A stretch of 64,000 nucleotides of DNA from Pseudomonadota bacterium (GCA_019352035.1 JABBNZ010000006.1:35605-99604), one strand, 5' to 3'. Counted from the first letter of the stretch, positions 31,315 to 40,743 are shown. Notes: a model not told the origin generated them from the letters alone. Program-made: numbers and translations.

Positions 31315-32145
31315 TCACATCGCAGCGGCACGGCTTTGCCCGAGCGCTGCCTCCAGCGCGCTCGTCAGTGGCTTGAGAAAGAACGATTCCTCCGGCATCA
31401 GCCGCGCATCGATCCCGTGCCGCCGCAGGGTGTCCGCCACCACGGGACCGACCGCGGCCACCAACGTGTTGGCGAGCGCCGATCGGGCGCCATCCTCAGA
31501 TGCCAGCGAGATCAGCCGCTCGACCTGCGCCGAGCTGGTGAAGGCGATGGCATCCACTCCCCCTCCGCGCAGGCGATCCACCAGGCTGAGCACGGCCTGC
31601 TCGTCGGCGGCATCGGCATAGACATACGGCGCCACCGCGGACACCTTCGCGCCGGCGCTCTGCAGGAAATCGATGAGCGGGCGGTTCGGCTCGGTCCCGT
31701 AGAGCTGCACGCCCACCCGCCTCTTGCGCAGGTCGAAGCTCCTGAGACCGGCGATCACCCCGGCGGTCGTCGGCGGCGCGGCGGCGATGTCCGGCCTCAT
31801 TCCCAGCTCGCGCAGGGCCTTCGCGGGCTTGGGTCCGCGTGTCATCTTGCGCAGCCCGGCGAGCGCATCGATGAATCGCGGCTTCAGCGCCGGCTCGTGA
31901 CGCTCGATGCAGGAAAGAACGCGCCTCAGTCCCTCTCCGGTGAGCAGGATCAGATCGTCGAAATCACCCGCCGCAAGCCGCCGGCTCCACGCGAGCACGG
32001 CCGTCGGATCGGGCGCGTCGCGGATGGAGATGAGCGGACAGCGGATGACGCGCGCGCCGCGCCGCTCGAGCAGTGCCGCGAATACTTCGATCTCGCGGCT
32101 CTCGGGCAGAGCGATGGTGCGGCCGGCCAGGGAAAGAGCACTCAT
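31315..32145 (-). CDS. hemD: Uroporphyrinogen-III synthase
   Basis: HemD (276 aa from the chosen start) cyclises hydroxymethylbilane to uroporphyrinogen III in haem synthesis. Family features are weakly conserved but visible: RTIALPESREIEVFAALLERRGARV, LLTGEGLRRVL, QLYGTEPNRPLIDFLQSAGA and FTSSAQVERLISLA. The ATG at 32145 has GGAG 9 nt before it; another at 32154 has no spacing. It is not next to hemC, and it lies just downstream of an amino-acid permease on the same strand. Confidence 0.8.
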   Translation of the reverse strand: MSALSLAGRTIALPESREIEVFAALLERRGARVIRCPLISIRDAPDPTAVLAWSRRLAAGDFDDLILLTGEGLRRVLSCIERHEPALKPRFIDALAGLRKMTRGPKPAKALRELGMRPDIAAAPPTTAGVIAGLRSFDLRKRRVGVQLYGTEPNRPLIDFLQSAGAKVSAVAPYVYADAADEQAVLSLVDRLRGGGVDAIAFTSSAQVERLISLASEDGARSALANTLVAAVGPVVADTLRRHGIDARLMPEESFFLKPLTSALEAALGQSRAAAM

Positions 32146-32172
32146 GGAGGCCATCTCCGGGCGTCCCTGGGC

Positions 32173-33474
32173 TCAGCTCGCCGCAGCCGAGGACCGGGTC
32201 TGCAGCAGATAAGCTGCCGCGCTGATCACGATCAGCGCCAGGAGACCGGCGATCTCGGCTTTGGTGGCCAGGAAGATGATGACCAGCATGCCTCCGATGC
32301 CGACCGCCGCCGCCGCCCCGAGCCAGCGAAACCCGAGCGGTCTTCCCGCCAGGGCAACCCCGCGGCGCGCCAGGCGCCAGGCGGCAACGCAGCCGGCGAT
32401 ATAGAGTCCGGCCACCGTGAGCGCGGAGAGCACCGCCAGCTCAACGAAGGTGCTGCTCAATGCCATCGCGATCTGCACCGTCGCGTAAGTGAGGATCGCC
32501 ACATGCGGCACGTGCGTGCGCGGGTGCACGCGCGCCAGCGCTCGCGGCAGCAATCCGTCCCGGGCAATCGCAAACATCATGCGCGGACTGCCGAGAATGT
32601 CGCTGCCGATACAACCCAGCATGGAGATCGCCGCGCCGATGTACATGAGGCCGCGCAACCCCGGTCCGAACTGCGCCATGGCATCCGCCAGCGGCACCTT
32701 CGAGGCGGCGAGCGCGGGCCCGAGGATTCCCTGCGCCACGACCTGGATCGAAACGTAGAGGAACGCGACGGTGCCCAGTGCCAGGCCCAGCGCGCGCGGA
32801 ATCGTGCGCGCCGGCTCCACCACCTCGCCGCTCGCGCAGAGCGCGGTCTCCATCCCGATCAGCGCGAACAGGGCCAGGATGACGGCGCGCCCGGGTGCGA
32901 TGGCCGTCACCGCGCCCAAGGAGACGAAGTTCGCGCGGTGTATCGCCGTCGCGCCGACAATGATGAAGATAAAGAGAGGCACCAGCTTCAGCGCCGTCGC
33001 GAAGCCGATCAACCGCGCCCCGCTGCGAACGCCCCGCACGTTGATCAGAGCGACGCCGCCGATGGAGCCAACGATGACGGCCGTGCGCACGACGAGGACC
33101 CAACCCGGCGGACTGACGCTGGCCGCGACGTCCGCAAGCGCTGCCGCCACGCTTGCACCGGACATGAGACTGCCGAACCACTTGAGGGTGCCGGCGACGT
33201 AGCCCACGAGAGGCCCCAGCGACACCTCGATGTAACCGTACACTCCGCCGCTGGTCGCAATCCGGCTGCCGCCCTCGGCGAAGCAGATTCCAACTGCGCC
33301 GACCGCCAACGTGCAGGCGAGAAAGGCCAGCGGGGCATAGACCCCTATGGCCGCCGCAAGCGCGCCGGGCACGGCGAATATGCCGGCACCGACGATGATG
33401 CTGATGACGCTGGCGGCGAGCCCCCATGTTCCAAGTGCTCGCACCAAGCCGGCATCGCGTGCGTTTGCGGACAT
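32173..33474 (-). CDS. APC family amino acid permease
   Basis: A 433-aa inner-membrane permease. The first helix motif SVISIIVGAGIFAVPGALA and GGSRIATSGGVYGYIEVSLGP match the amino acid-polyamine-organocation family, where the unwound helix 1 (GAGIF) binds substrate. Substrate not predictable. It lies between the VOC gene and hemD on the minus strand. Confidence 0.9.
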   Translation of the reverse strand: MSANARDAGLVRALGTWGLAASVISIIVGAGIFAVPGALAAAIGVYAPLAFLACTLAVGAVGICFAEGGSRIATSGGVYGYIEVSLGPLVGYVAGTLKWFGSLMSGASVAAALADVAASVSPPGWVLVVRTAVIVGSIGGVALINVRGVRSGARLIGFATALKLVPLFIFIIVGATAIHRANFVSLGAVTAIAPGRAVILALFALIGMETALCASGEVVEPARTIPRALGLALGTVAFLYVSIQVVAQGILGPALAASKVPLADAMAQFGPGLRGLMYIGAAISMLGCIGSDILGSPRMMFAIARDGLLPRALARVHPRTHVPHVAILTYATVQIAMALSSTFVELAVLSALTVAGLYIAGCVAAWRLARRGVALAGRPLGFRWLGAAAAVGIGGMLVIIFLATKAEIAGLLALIVISAAAYLLQTRSSAAAS

Positions 33475-33504
33475 CGAGGCACTGTATCACGCGTCCGCGG
33501 TGCC

Positions 33505-33873
33505 TCACCCGCCCTTGCTGTAGTCGTACCACACCGCCTCGATGTTGTGTCCGTCCGGATCGTGGACGAACGCGGCGTAGTATCCCGGCCAGTAATCGCG
33601 GTATCCCGGGCCGCCGTTGTCCTTGCCGCCGGCGCTGAGCGCGGCCGCGTGGAACGCCTTGACCTGCGCTTCGCTGCGGACCTCGAACGCGAGGTGCAGC
33701 GGCAGCACGGACTGTTTCTTCGCGATCCAGAAATCAGTGTTCTTGCCGTCGTTGAAACCGGCGGAATCGCCGAATTCCATGTTGTTGCGGTAACCGAGGG
33801 GCGCCAACGCCTTGCCGTAGAACGCCTTCGATCTGTGGTAATCGGTGACCGGAAGAGTGGTATGCGCAATCAT
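33505..33873 (-). CDS. VOC family (glyoxalase/bleomycin-resistance fold) protein
   Basis: A 122-aa single VOC module: MIAHTTLPVTDYHRSKAFYGKAL at the start, HLAFEVRSEAQV in the middle, and FVHDPDGHNIEAVWYD at the end, with His and Glu metal-ligand candidates. Such proteins include dioxygenases, isomerases and antibiotic-binding proteins; substrate unknown. First gene of a run towards the permease, divergent from lpxL. Confidence 0.85.
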   Translation of the reverse strand: MIAHTTLPVTDYHRSKAFYGKALAPLGYRNNMEFGDSAGFNDGKNTDFWIAKKQSVLPLHLAFEVRSEAQVKAFHAAALSAGGKDNGGPGYRDYWPGYYAAFVHDPDGHNIEAVWYDYSKGG

Positions 33874-34035
33874 GGGCTTGGCCTCCTGGAAGCGAGCGGT
33901 CCGGGCAGCTTACCGCCGCCGGAGCGGCCCGGGTCATTCCGTGACCGGGCACCCCGATGCGGCAATATCGCTGTCGAGTCCACTCCGGCTGCGCTATTCT
34001 CGCCGCGGAGGCCGCCGCCGGCGCGGCCCGGGACA

Positions 34036-35043
34036 ATGTACACACGCACCGCATCGATCGACGCCGCCGTGGCGCGGCCGCCCCACTGGGGCAGATTGCT
34101 TTCGCCCCGATACTGGCCCACCTGGGCCGGCCTCGGCGTACTGCGGCTGCTCACCTTGCTGCCCTTCCGTCTGCAGCTTGCGATCGGCGCCAGCCTTGGG
34201 GCGCTGCTGCGCCGCCTGCCCGTGCGCTTCGTGCGCATCGCCCGGCGCAACATCGAGCTCTGCCTGCCGGAGCTCGACCCGGCGCAGCGCAGGCGCCTGC
34301 TCGACCGTCACTTCACCAGTCTCGGCATCGCGCTCGCGGAGATCGCGATGGCTTGGTGGTGGCCCACCGAGCGGCTGAAGACGATCTCGAGCATGGAGGG
34401 CATGGAGCACATACGGGCTGCGCTCGAGCGCGGCCGCGGCGCGATCCTCCTCACGGCGCATTTCACGCCGCTCGAGATCGGCGGCAGGATCGTGGCCGCG
34501 GCGACGCCGGTCAACATCATCTACCGCCCGTCGAAGAACCAGGCGCTGGCTCACGTGCTCAGCCGCTGCCGCAGCCGTAACGGCGGCCGCGCGATACCCC
34601 GGGACGACATCCGCTCCATGATCTCGGCCCTCAAGAACAACGAGGTTGTCTGGTATGCGCCCGACCAGAGCTACCGGAAGAAAGGCGCGCAGAGGGTGTC
34701 GCTCTTCGGGATTCCCGCGCCGACCAACACCGCCACTTCGCGGATCGCGCGGATGACCGGCGCCGCCGTGCTGCCTTACTTCGTGGAGCGGCTGCCTGGG
34801 TCGGCGGGCTATCGCGTGGTCATCCAGCCCGCGCTCGAGAATTTCCCGAGCGAATGTCCGTGCGCCGACGCGGAGCGATTTCACCGCCTGATCGAGGCGC
34901 AGGTGCGGGCCGTGCCCGACCAGTACCTGTGGATCCACCGCCGCTTCAAAGGCATGACCGCGGCGGATCCCGACTACTACGGGCGCGATCTGGCCGCCGC
35001 GCTCGCCGCCCGCCAGGCATCCGCCGTTTCACCCGTGGCGTAA
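34036..35043 (+). CDS. lpxL: Lipid A biosynthesis (KDO2) lauroyl acyltransferase LpxL-like
   Basis: A 335-aa inner-membrane acyltransferase adding a secondary acyl chain to lipid A. The catalytic HX4E is in LLTAHFTPLEIGGRI; YRPSKNQALAHVLSRCRSRN, VVWYAPDQSY and the C-terminal YLWIHRRFKG are LpxL/HtrB hallmarks. The frame is open far upstream (to 31336) but only by antisense bias over hemD and the permease; the ATG at 34036 precedes the membrane segment and gives normal length. Confidence 0.92.
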   Translation: MYTRTASIDAAVARPPHWGRLLSPRYWPTWAGLGVLRLLTLLPFRLQLAIGASLGALLRRLPVRFVRIARRNIELCLPELDPAQRRRLLDRHFTSLGIALAEIAMAWWWPTERLKTISSMEGMEHIRAALERGRGAILLTAHFTPLEIGGRIVAAATPVNIIYRPSKNQALAHVLSRCRSRNGGRAIPRDDIRSMISALKNNEVVWYAPDQSYRKKGAQRVSLFGIPAPTNTATSRIARMTGAAVLPYFVERLPGSAGYRVVIQPALENFPSECPCADAERFHRLIEAQVRAVPDQYLWIHRRFKGMTAADPDYYGRDLAAALAARQASAVSPVA

Positions 35044-35190
35044 TCCGCCGCGGCGGCTGCCTTCTCGGCCGCCCATCGCGGGCCGATGCGCCGACCCGGC
35101 CGTGGCGCCAGCCAGATCGAAGGCTGCCACGGTTGGTTCCGGATGAAAGCCGCGCTATCGTTCGCGCCTCTGCAGCACGGAGACCACCAC

Positions 35191-36102
35191 ATGCCTGCGC
35201 CTTTCCCGACCGCTTCGAATACCCCGCCCCGCCGCTTCCCGCTCAAACCGTCAGCAGCACTGGGGTTGGCGGCCTTCGCCGCCTTCGCGCTCGCAGGGAC
35301 GGCCCCGGCCGTTTCCGCGGCAACGCCGCCGGCGGCGCGCCAGGCCCTGGAGGCGGCCATCCACGGCTCGTGGCGCACTCCCTCCTTCGTCGAGCGCGAC
35401 AAATTCCGCCATCCGCTGCAGACGCTCGAGTTCTTCGGCATCCGTCCCGACATGCGCGTCATCGAAGTGCTGCCGGGCGGGGGCTGGTATACCGAGATCC
35501 TGGCGCCCTTCCTGCGCGATCACGGCGAGCTGATCGAGGCCACCTCGCCCGCGGCGGGCACCACCGGCTGGCAGCACCGCTCGGCGCTGCACTACTCCGC
35601 GAAGCTCGCCGCCGACCCCGCGGTCTACGGCAAGGTGCGGCTCGAGCCGTTCGAGCCGCTCAACTATATGCACCTCGGGGCGCCGAATTCCGCCGACATG
35701 GTGGTGACGTTCAACAACATGCACGATCTGATGTTCGAGAACGTGCACCACGAGGTCACTCCCATCTTCCTCGAGAAGTTCCTGCGCAGCGCGTTTCACG
35801 TGCTCAAGCCGGGCGGCATTCTCGGCATCGCGGGCCATCGTTGCGCCCCCGGCACCCCGCTGCCCGAGTGCTTTCCGTGGGCGCGCCTCCCCCAGGCTTT
35901 CGTGATCCACGAGGCGCAGAAGGCGGGTTTCCAGCTCGGTGGAACCTCTGAGGCGCTCGCGAATCCGAAGGACCCGCGCAACATCCCGGTCTTCGATCTG
36001 CCGCCGTCGTTGGCGGACAACAGCGCGGCGGCCCGCAAGCGCTACGCGGGCATCGGCTATGCCGACGATTATCTGCTGAGGTTCATCAAGCCGGCGACCT
36101 GA
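35191..36102 (+). CDS. Exported class I SAM methyltransferase-like protein
   Basis: A 303-aa protein with a clear signal-like N-terminus (PSAALGLAAFAAFALAGTAPAVSA) before a Rossmann-type methyltransferase domain. Motif I is VIEVLPGGGWYTEILAPFL, followed by SADMVVTFNNMHDLM and a post-motif helix (LRSAFHVLKPGGILGIAGHR). The ATG at 35191 has GGAG 8 nt before it. S-adenosylmethionine is not known in the periplasm, so either it is a degenerate/binding protein or the N-terminus acts as an anchor. Substrate unknown. Confidence 0.85.
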   Translation: MPAPFPTASNTPPRRFPLKPSAALGLAAFAAFALAGTAPAVSAATPPAARQALEAAIHGSWRTPSFVERDKFRHPLQTLEFFGIRPDMRVIEVLPGGGWYTEILAPFLRDHGELIEATSPAAGTTGWQHRSALHYSAKLAADPAVYGKVRLEPFEPLNYMHLGAPNSADMVVTFNNMHDLMFENVHHEVTPIFLEKFLRSAFHVLKPGGILGIAGHRCAPGTPLPECFPWARLPQAFVIHEAQKAGFQLGGTSEALANPKDPRNIPVFDLPPSLADNSAAARKRYAGIGYADDYLLRFIKPAT

Positions 36103-36159
36103 CCCGCAACGTATTCGCCGGCCGGCGCGGTCGGCCGGCGAATTCCGCACCGGACCGCG

Positions 36160-37677
36160 TCACTCGACGCCGCCCATCAACCGCTTCACCGGCGGTGTGA
36201 TCAGCAGCATGACGGCGCCGGCGAGGGCGCTCCACCAGAACAGCTTCAGGTACAGCGCGGGGAGCGTCGCGAGTTGGTGGGCGTTGTAGTCTCCGGACAG
36301 CAGACCCGCCAGAAAGCTTCCCAGGGCCAGGGTAAGGAACCACAGCCCCATGGTCTGGCCGCCGAAGCGCGCCGGCGCCAGCTTGGTCGTCGAGGACAGT
36401 CCCACGGGCGAGAGGCACAGCTCGCCGCACGCGTTCAGGAAGTAGGTCGCGGTGAGCCACAGGAGGGAGACCTTGCTCCCGTGCAGCACCCGCAAGGCCG
36501 CCACGTACATCACGAGCATGCTCGCCGCCATCAGCAGCAGGCCCCACCCGAACTTCGCCGGCGAGGACAGATCCCGGCCCCGCCGTCCGAGCCTCAACCA
36601 CAGCGCGGCGAATACCGGGGCCAGCGCGATGACGAACAGCGGGTCGATCGTCTGGGTGTCCCCCGGCGGCATGTTCCAACCGAGGATGCGCAGGTCGGTA
36701 TACCGCTGCGCAAACAGCGTGAAGGACCCGAACATCTGCATGTAGGCCATCCAGAACACGGTGGACGCCGCAAACAGCGCGATCATGGCGAACACGCGGC
36801 CGCGCTCCTCGCCGGTGAGGCCGCCGAAGAATGCCATGTAGAGAAGGTAGGCAGCCATCAGGACCCCGACCGCCCAGGACAAACGCGCGGCAAGCGCTAC
36901 GGCATTGACGGCCAGCACGCCGCTCAGCGTCAGCGCCGTGAGCGCGCCGATCGCGGCCACGAAGAGCCACAGCGCGAGCCAGGAGCGGGGGCGGGTGCTC
37001 TGCGGGGCGGCGCCGGACGAACCCAGGTAGCGGCGGGTGGCGAGAAATTGCGCCACCCCGAACAGCATGCCGAGCGCCGGCAGCGCGAATCCCGCATGCC
37101 AGCCGTAGTGCTGGGCCATGATCGGCACGAACATCGGGCCGAGGAGCGAGCCGATGTTGATGCCCATGTAGAAGATCGAGAAGCCCGCGTCCCGCCGCGA
37201 GCCGCCTTCGGGATACAGCTCCCCGACGATGGCGCTGACGTTGGGCTTCAGCAGCCCGACGCCCAGTACGTTGAAGACCAGTCCGAGGAAGAAGAGCCGC
37301 GTGCCGCCGGCGGCGAGCATGCCGTTGCCGGCCGTGATCAGCACGCCCCCCGCGGCGACCGCGAGCTGACCGCCGATCAGCCGGTCCGCCACCCAGCCGC
37401 CGAGGAGCGAGAGCAGGTAGGTGCCGCCGAAATAGAGCCCCACGATGGCATTGGCGCTCTGGTCACCGAACCCCAGCCCGCCGCGGCCGCTCCCCGCCAC
37501 CATGAAGAGGATGAGGATCGACTGGATGCCGTAGTAGGTGAACCGCTCCCACATCTCCGTGACGAAGAGCGTCGCCAGGCCGCGCGGATGGCCGAAAGCA
37601 GTAGCCTCCGCAGCGGCGCCGGCTGCGCCATGGCGCTGCGCGCCGGGCCCTGCCGTATCGGGGGTGGCCTTATTCAT
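36160..37677 (-). CDS. POT/PTR2 family proton-dependent di-/tripeptide transporter
   Basis: A 505-aa inner-membrane symporter. The helix 1 signature EMWERFTYYGIQSILILFM contains the ExxERFxYYG proton-coupling motif. Also visible are GGWVADRLIGGQ, FSIFYMGINIGSLLGP (PTR2 motif) and NACGELCLSPVGLSSTTKLAP. The ATG at 37677 removes an unconserved 35-residue leader. Divergently placed relative to the repeat following tatC. Confidence 0.93.
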   Translation of the reverse strand: MNKATPDTAGPGAQRHGAAGAAAEATAFGHPRGLATLFVTEMWERFTYYGIQSILILFMVAGSGRGGLGFGDQSANAIVGLYFGGTYLLSLLGGWVADRLIGGQLAVAAGGVLITAGNGMLAAGGTRLFFLGLVFNVLGVGLLKPNVSAIVGELYPEGGSRRDAGFSIFYMGINIGSLLGPMFVPIMAQHYGWHAGFALPALGMLFGVAQFLATRRYLGSSGAAPQSTRPRSWLALWLFVAAIGALTALTLSGVLAVNAVALAARLSWAVGVLMAAYLLYMAFFGGLTGEERGRVFAMIALFAASTVFWMAYMQMFGSFTLFAQRYTDLRILGWNMPPGDTQTIDPLFVIALAPVFAALWLRLGRRGRDLSSPAKFGWGLLLMAASMLVMYVAALRVLHGSKVSLLWLTATYFLNACGELCLSPVGLSSTTKLAPARFGGQTMGLWFLTLALGSFLAGLLSGDYNAHQLATLPALYLKLFWWSALAGAVMLLITPPVKRLMGGVE

Positions 37678-37773
37678 GCCGAGCGTTATATCAGTTGCCC
37701 ATCCGTCTCGCGCGACCCCTGAATGAGCCTGGCTAGGCACACGGAGGTGCCCCGCCGCCGCAGGTGGCGGGCG

Positions 37774-37840
37774 TTGAGCCAAAAAACCACGTTTTTTGGC
37801 TCAACGGCGCTGGGACGGGCAGGAAGCCCGGATCCAGCGC
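37774..37840 (-). repeat. Stop-proximal palindrome pair after tatC (GATCC copy 3)
   Basis: On the minus strand, 6 nt after the tatC stop, lies GCGCTGGATCCGGGC with imperfect arm CGTCCCAGCGC (37807-37840). It is followed by a perfect 14-bp stem at 37774-37787 and 37791-37804 (TTGAGCCAAAAAAC and its complement) with loop CAC/GTG. The T-rich arm makes it the strongest terminator-like structure seen. The order matches the element after secB. Confidence 0.7.
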
Positions 37841-37846
37841 ATCAAA

Positions 37847-38611
37847 TTAGGATGCCTGGGGTTGCTCGGCGTCCTCGCCTTTGGAGCGTTGCAGGATGCG
37901 CGCCATGACGAGGCCGCCCTCGAAGAGGAGGTACATCGGAATGGCGAGCAGCGATTGCGACACCGCATCCGGAGGTGTCAGAAAGGCCGCGAAGATGAAG
38001 ACGCCCAGGAGCACGTAGCCGCGGTAGCTCTTCAGCTTGTCGAGATCCACCAGCCCGGTCAGGACCAGCAGTACCACCGCGACCGGCAGCTCGAAGGCCG
38101 CGCCGAACCCGAAGAACATGAGCAGCACGAAATTCAGGTACTGCGAGATGTCCGTCATCATCGTCACGCCTTTGGGCGTCGTGCTGGCGAAGAAGTGGAA
38201 CATCGCCGGGAACACGAAGAAGTAGGCGAAAGCCACTCCGGTGTAGAAGAGCACGATCGAGGACACGAGCAACGGCAGGGCGAAGCGCTTCTCGTGCCGG
38301 TACAGTCCCGGCGCCACGAACGCCCACAGCTGATAGAGCACGTATGGCATCGCCACGAACAGCGCGACGAAGAATGAGAGCTTGAAGGGGGTCGTGAAAG
38401 GCGCCGCCACGCCTGTGGCGATGAGCGTGGTGCCCTTCGGCAGCTTGCTGAGGAGTGGTTGCGAGGCGAGCGTGAAGAGGGGGTTGGCGTAGAACGCGCA
38501 GGGCACGAACACGATCCCGACCGCCACCAACGCCCGGATCAGCCGATCGCGCAGCTCCAGCAGGTGCGAGATCAGGGAAGCCTCGGCGAGCTTCTCAGGT
38601 TCCTCGCTCAT
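37847..38611 (-). CDS. tatC: Sec-independent protein translocase TatC
   Basis: TatC (254 aa), the core of the twin-arginine translocase that binds RR signal peptides. The N-terminal SHLLELRDRLIRALVAV motif, six hydrophobic segments, and FGFGAAFELPVAVVLLVLTG with the conserved Glu are present. The ATG at 38611 overlaps the tatB 3' end by 17 nt; the start at 38644 lacks family support. Last gene of tatABC. Confidence 0.97.
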   Translation of the reverse strand: MSEEPEKLAEASLISHLLELRDRLIRALVAVGIVFVPCAFYANPLFTLASQPLLSKLPKGTTLIATGVAAPFTTPFKLSFFVALFVAMPYVLYQLWAFVAPGLYRHEKRFALPLLVSSIVLFYTGVAFAYFFVFPAMFHFFASTTPKGVTMMTDISQYLNFVLLMFFGFGAAFELPVAVVLLVLTGLVDLDKLKSYRGYVLLGVFIFAAFLTPPDAVSQSLLAIPMYLLFEGGLVMARILQRSKGEDAEQPQAS

Positions 38612-38978
38612 GCGTACCCGGGATGGAAGGATCTGACGGACCATCGGCGCCTGCGGCCGCCGCTTCGGGCATGGCTTCGACGCTGCTTTGCGAGGGCGGG
38701 GTGGGAGTGGCTTGCGGCTCCCCGTGCTCCGGCATCAGCGGCGCCGCATCGGCGGGAGGAACACCGCCCACGGGCCGCACGGGCTGCGGCCGGATCGTCC
38801 GGCCGCGGTCGACGTCGACCTCGTCCTCGAGCTGCTCCTGGAACTGCCGGGCCATGGCGCGCGCCCGGCCCACCCAGCGGCCGACTTCACGCACGACGCG
38901 CGGCAGCTTCTCCGGTCCCAGCACCACGAGCGCCAGGATGAAGATGACCAGGATCTCGGAGAACCCGATGTCGAACAT
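38595..38978 (-). CDS. tatB: Sec-independent protein translocase TatB
   Basis: TatB (127 aa): N-terminal helix FDIGFSEILVIFILALVVLGPEKLP with the conserved Glu and hinge GP, an amphipathic helix, and a Pro/Ala-rich tail. Forms the substrate-receptor complex with TatC. It lies 32 nt after tatA and overlaps tatC. Confidence 0.95.
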   Translation of the reverse strand: MFDIGFSEILVIFILALVVLGPEKLPRVVREVGRWVGRARAMARQFQEQLEDEVDVDRGRTIRPQPVRPVGGVPPADAAPLMPEHGEPQATPTPPSQSSVEAMPEAAAAGADGPSDPSIPGTHERGT

Positions 38979-39010
38979 GAGCGGCCCCGCTCCCTGCCGT
39001 CACGTGAGGC

Positions 39011-39265
39011 TCAGGCGCTCCGCTCGCTCTTCGCGGCCTCGGCCTTGGGAGCGGCCTTGGTCTCGGGAAAATCGGCGTCAGGGGCATCCGCCCGGATCTG
39101 GTGGCGGGGCGATGCGGCGGCGGTTTCCTCCTGCTCGCCCTCGTTCATCGCCTTCTTGAAGCCGCGTACGGCATGGCCCAGATCCTCGCCGACGCTCCGG
39201 AGCTTCTTGGCACCGAAGACGACGAGCACCACGACCAGAATGATCAGCAGCTCCTTCATTTCCAT
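39011..39265 (-). CDS. tatA: Sec-independent protein translocase TatA
   Basis: TatA (84 aa): one membrane helix ([20 protein letters not shown]), the FG hinge and an amphipathic helix ([14 protein letters not shown]), then a charged tail. It forms the protein-conducting oligomer. GGAG lies about 10 nt before the ATG at 39265; an alternative ATG is at 39259. Confidence 0.95.
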   Translation of the reverse strand: MEMKELLIILVVVLVVFGAKKLRSVGEDLGHAVRGFKKAMNEGEQEETAAASPRHQIRADAPDADFPETKAAPKAEAAKSERSA

Positions 39266-39413
39266 AAAGCTTGAACTCCACTCCGCTTACGCGTGAGAGA
39301 ACATAATCAGGGTCATCATGATAGGCCAATCGGCCGTTTCGGGCCGGGAAAAATCGCAGATCCTTGAACTGGGCGAGGATTGGCTGCGGCGCTCATGGCC
39401 GGGGCGGGAGCCG

Positions 39414-39448
39414 TGCCGTGCCACTGGCCATCCCTGGTGGCGGCAGGG
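39414..39448 (+). repeat. Dispersed inverted repeat, left copy
   Basis: TGCCGTGCCACTGGCCATCC at 39414-39433 continues as CTGGTGGCGGCAGGG. The reverse complement, lacking one TGG, recurs at 42347-42378. The copy itself can fold around the loop CCATC, which also forms the loop of the hairpin after the cytochrome gene. Confidence 0.6.
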
Positions 39449-39463
39449 CCCCCGCCACCGCCC

Positions 39464-39901
39464 TCACTCCTCCAGCCAGAAGGTCACCGGCCCGTCGTTC
39501 ACCAGCTCGACCTGCATGTCGGCGCCGAATTCCCCGGCCGCCACGGGCGAGTGCGCGTCCGTGGCGCGCGCCACCAGATAGGCGAAGAGCTCGCGGGCCT
39601 CCTCGGGGGCGGCCGCGGCGCTGAATCCGGCGCGGTTTCCCTTGCGAGTGTCGGCCGCGAGGGTGAACTGCGGTACGAGCAGCAGTCCCCCGCCGACGTC
39701 CCGCAGCGACAGGTTCATCCGCCCGGCGGGATCGGCAAAAATGCGGTAGGCCAGAAGCCGATCGAGCAGCCGATCGGCTGCCGCACGGTCGTCCCCCCGC
39801 CGCACGCCGATCAGCGCGAGGGTGCCGCGGCCGATGTCACCGAGGGGCTGCCCGCGCGTGCCGACACTGGCGCGCAAGACGCGTTGGATGAGGCCGATCA
39901 T
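39464..39901 (-). CDS. dtd: D-aminoacyl-tRNA deacylase
   Basis: Dtd (145 aa) removes D-amino acids (and glycine) mischarged on tRNA. Start IGLIQRVLRASV, the VPQFTLAADTRKGNRAGF motif (SQFTL in most) and the C-terminal NDGPVTFWLE with the GP cis-dipeptide region are present. The second Met (39901) matches family N-termini. It is upstream of tatA on the same strand, across ~200 nt holding a repeat. Confidence 0.95.
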   Translation of the reverse strand: MIGLIQRVLRASVGTRGQPLGDIGRGTLALIGVRRGDDRAAADRLLDRLLAYRIFADPAGRMNLSLRDVGGGLLLVPQFTLAADTRKGNRAGFSAAAAPEEARELFAYLVARATDAHSPVAAGEFGADMQVELVNDGPVTFWLEE

Positions 39902-40030
39902 CAAATCGCTTCCTGGGGCATGTACACTCGCGTCAGCGGCTCTCGGAGGGGGCGCGCGAAGCCGCTAGCATCGGACACGCCGGGTCCGATAAGATGCGCC
40001 GGGGTTTTGCGCGCCGAGCCGGAGAACACG

Positions 40031-40741
40031 ATGGCGGGACGTATGTTGCGTTCACAAGTGCGTTCGAGCATGCGAGTGGCCGCGAGAGCGCTGAAAATCA
40101 GCGTGGCGATCGGCCTCGGGTCCCTCGCTGCGGGGGCTGCCTTCGCGCAGCAACCGCAGCTGACGCCCAATCCGCAGCGGGGCCAGGTTCTCTCGTACAC
40201 CTGCCTGGGCTGCCACGGCATCCAGGGCTACCGCAATGCCTACCCGGATTATGCGGTACCGCGCCTGCGGGGCCAGAACGAGCAGTACATCATCTCCGCG
40301 CTGCACGACTACCAGAGCGGCCAGCGCGACTACCCGACCATGCGCATGCAGGCCATGTCGCTCTCCGACCAGGACATCGTCGACATCGCCGCCTACTTCG
40401 CGGGCAAGCCGCTGGTCGCCGCGAGCACCGCCCCCAAGCGCCCGGTACCTGCGGCGGCGGCCGTGTGCACCTCCTGTCATGGGAAGGACGGCATCGCCGT
40501 GGCGCCGATGTACCCGGACCTCGCCGGTCAGCATGCCAGCTATCTCACCCGCGCGATCCAGGAATACCACAACAAGGACCGCAAGAACCCCATCATGGAC
40601 AGCATGGCCGCGTCGCTGACCCGCTCGCAGATCGCGGTCATCGTGGACTACTTCAGCACCCTGGCGCCGGGGCTGCGCACCGAGCCCAGGCCGTTCTTCA
40701 GCTGGACCGACCGGCAGCAACCGTCGAAAGCCAGTGATTGA
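40031..40741 (+). CDS. Cytochrome c4-like dihaem protein
   Basis: A 236-aa periplasmic electron carrier with signal peptide (ISVAIGLGSLAAGAAFAQ) and two class I haem sites: Cys58-Cys61-His62 (CLGCH) and Cys146-Cys149-His150 (CTSCH). Distal Met candidates are MRMQAM and MDSMAA. c4 cytochromes feed terminal oxidases. The ATG at 40031 has GGAG about 8 nt upstream. Divergent from dtd. Confidence 0.92.
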   Translation: MAGRMLRSQVRSSMRVAARALKISVAIGLGSLAAGAAFAQQPQLTPNPQRGQVLSYTCLGCHGIQGYRNAYPDYAVPRLRGQNEQYIISALHDYQSGQRDYPTMRMQAMSLSDQDIVDIAAYFAGKPLVAASTAPKRPVPAAAAVCTSCHGKDGIAVAPMYPDLAGQHASYLTRAIQEYHNKDRKNPIMDSMAASLTRSQIAVIVDYFSTLAPGLRTEPRPFFSWTDRQQPSKASD

Positions 40742-40743
40742 GC

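Noticed and set aside
31336..35043. A 1235-codon plus-strand open frame covering hemD, the permease and lpxL
   Set aside because: Only the part from 34036 resembles a protein family (LpxL). The rest lies antisense to clear genes and has the Arg/His/Gln-rich composition of GC-bias shadows.
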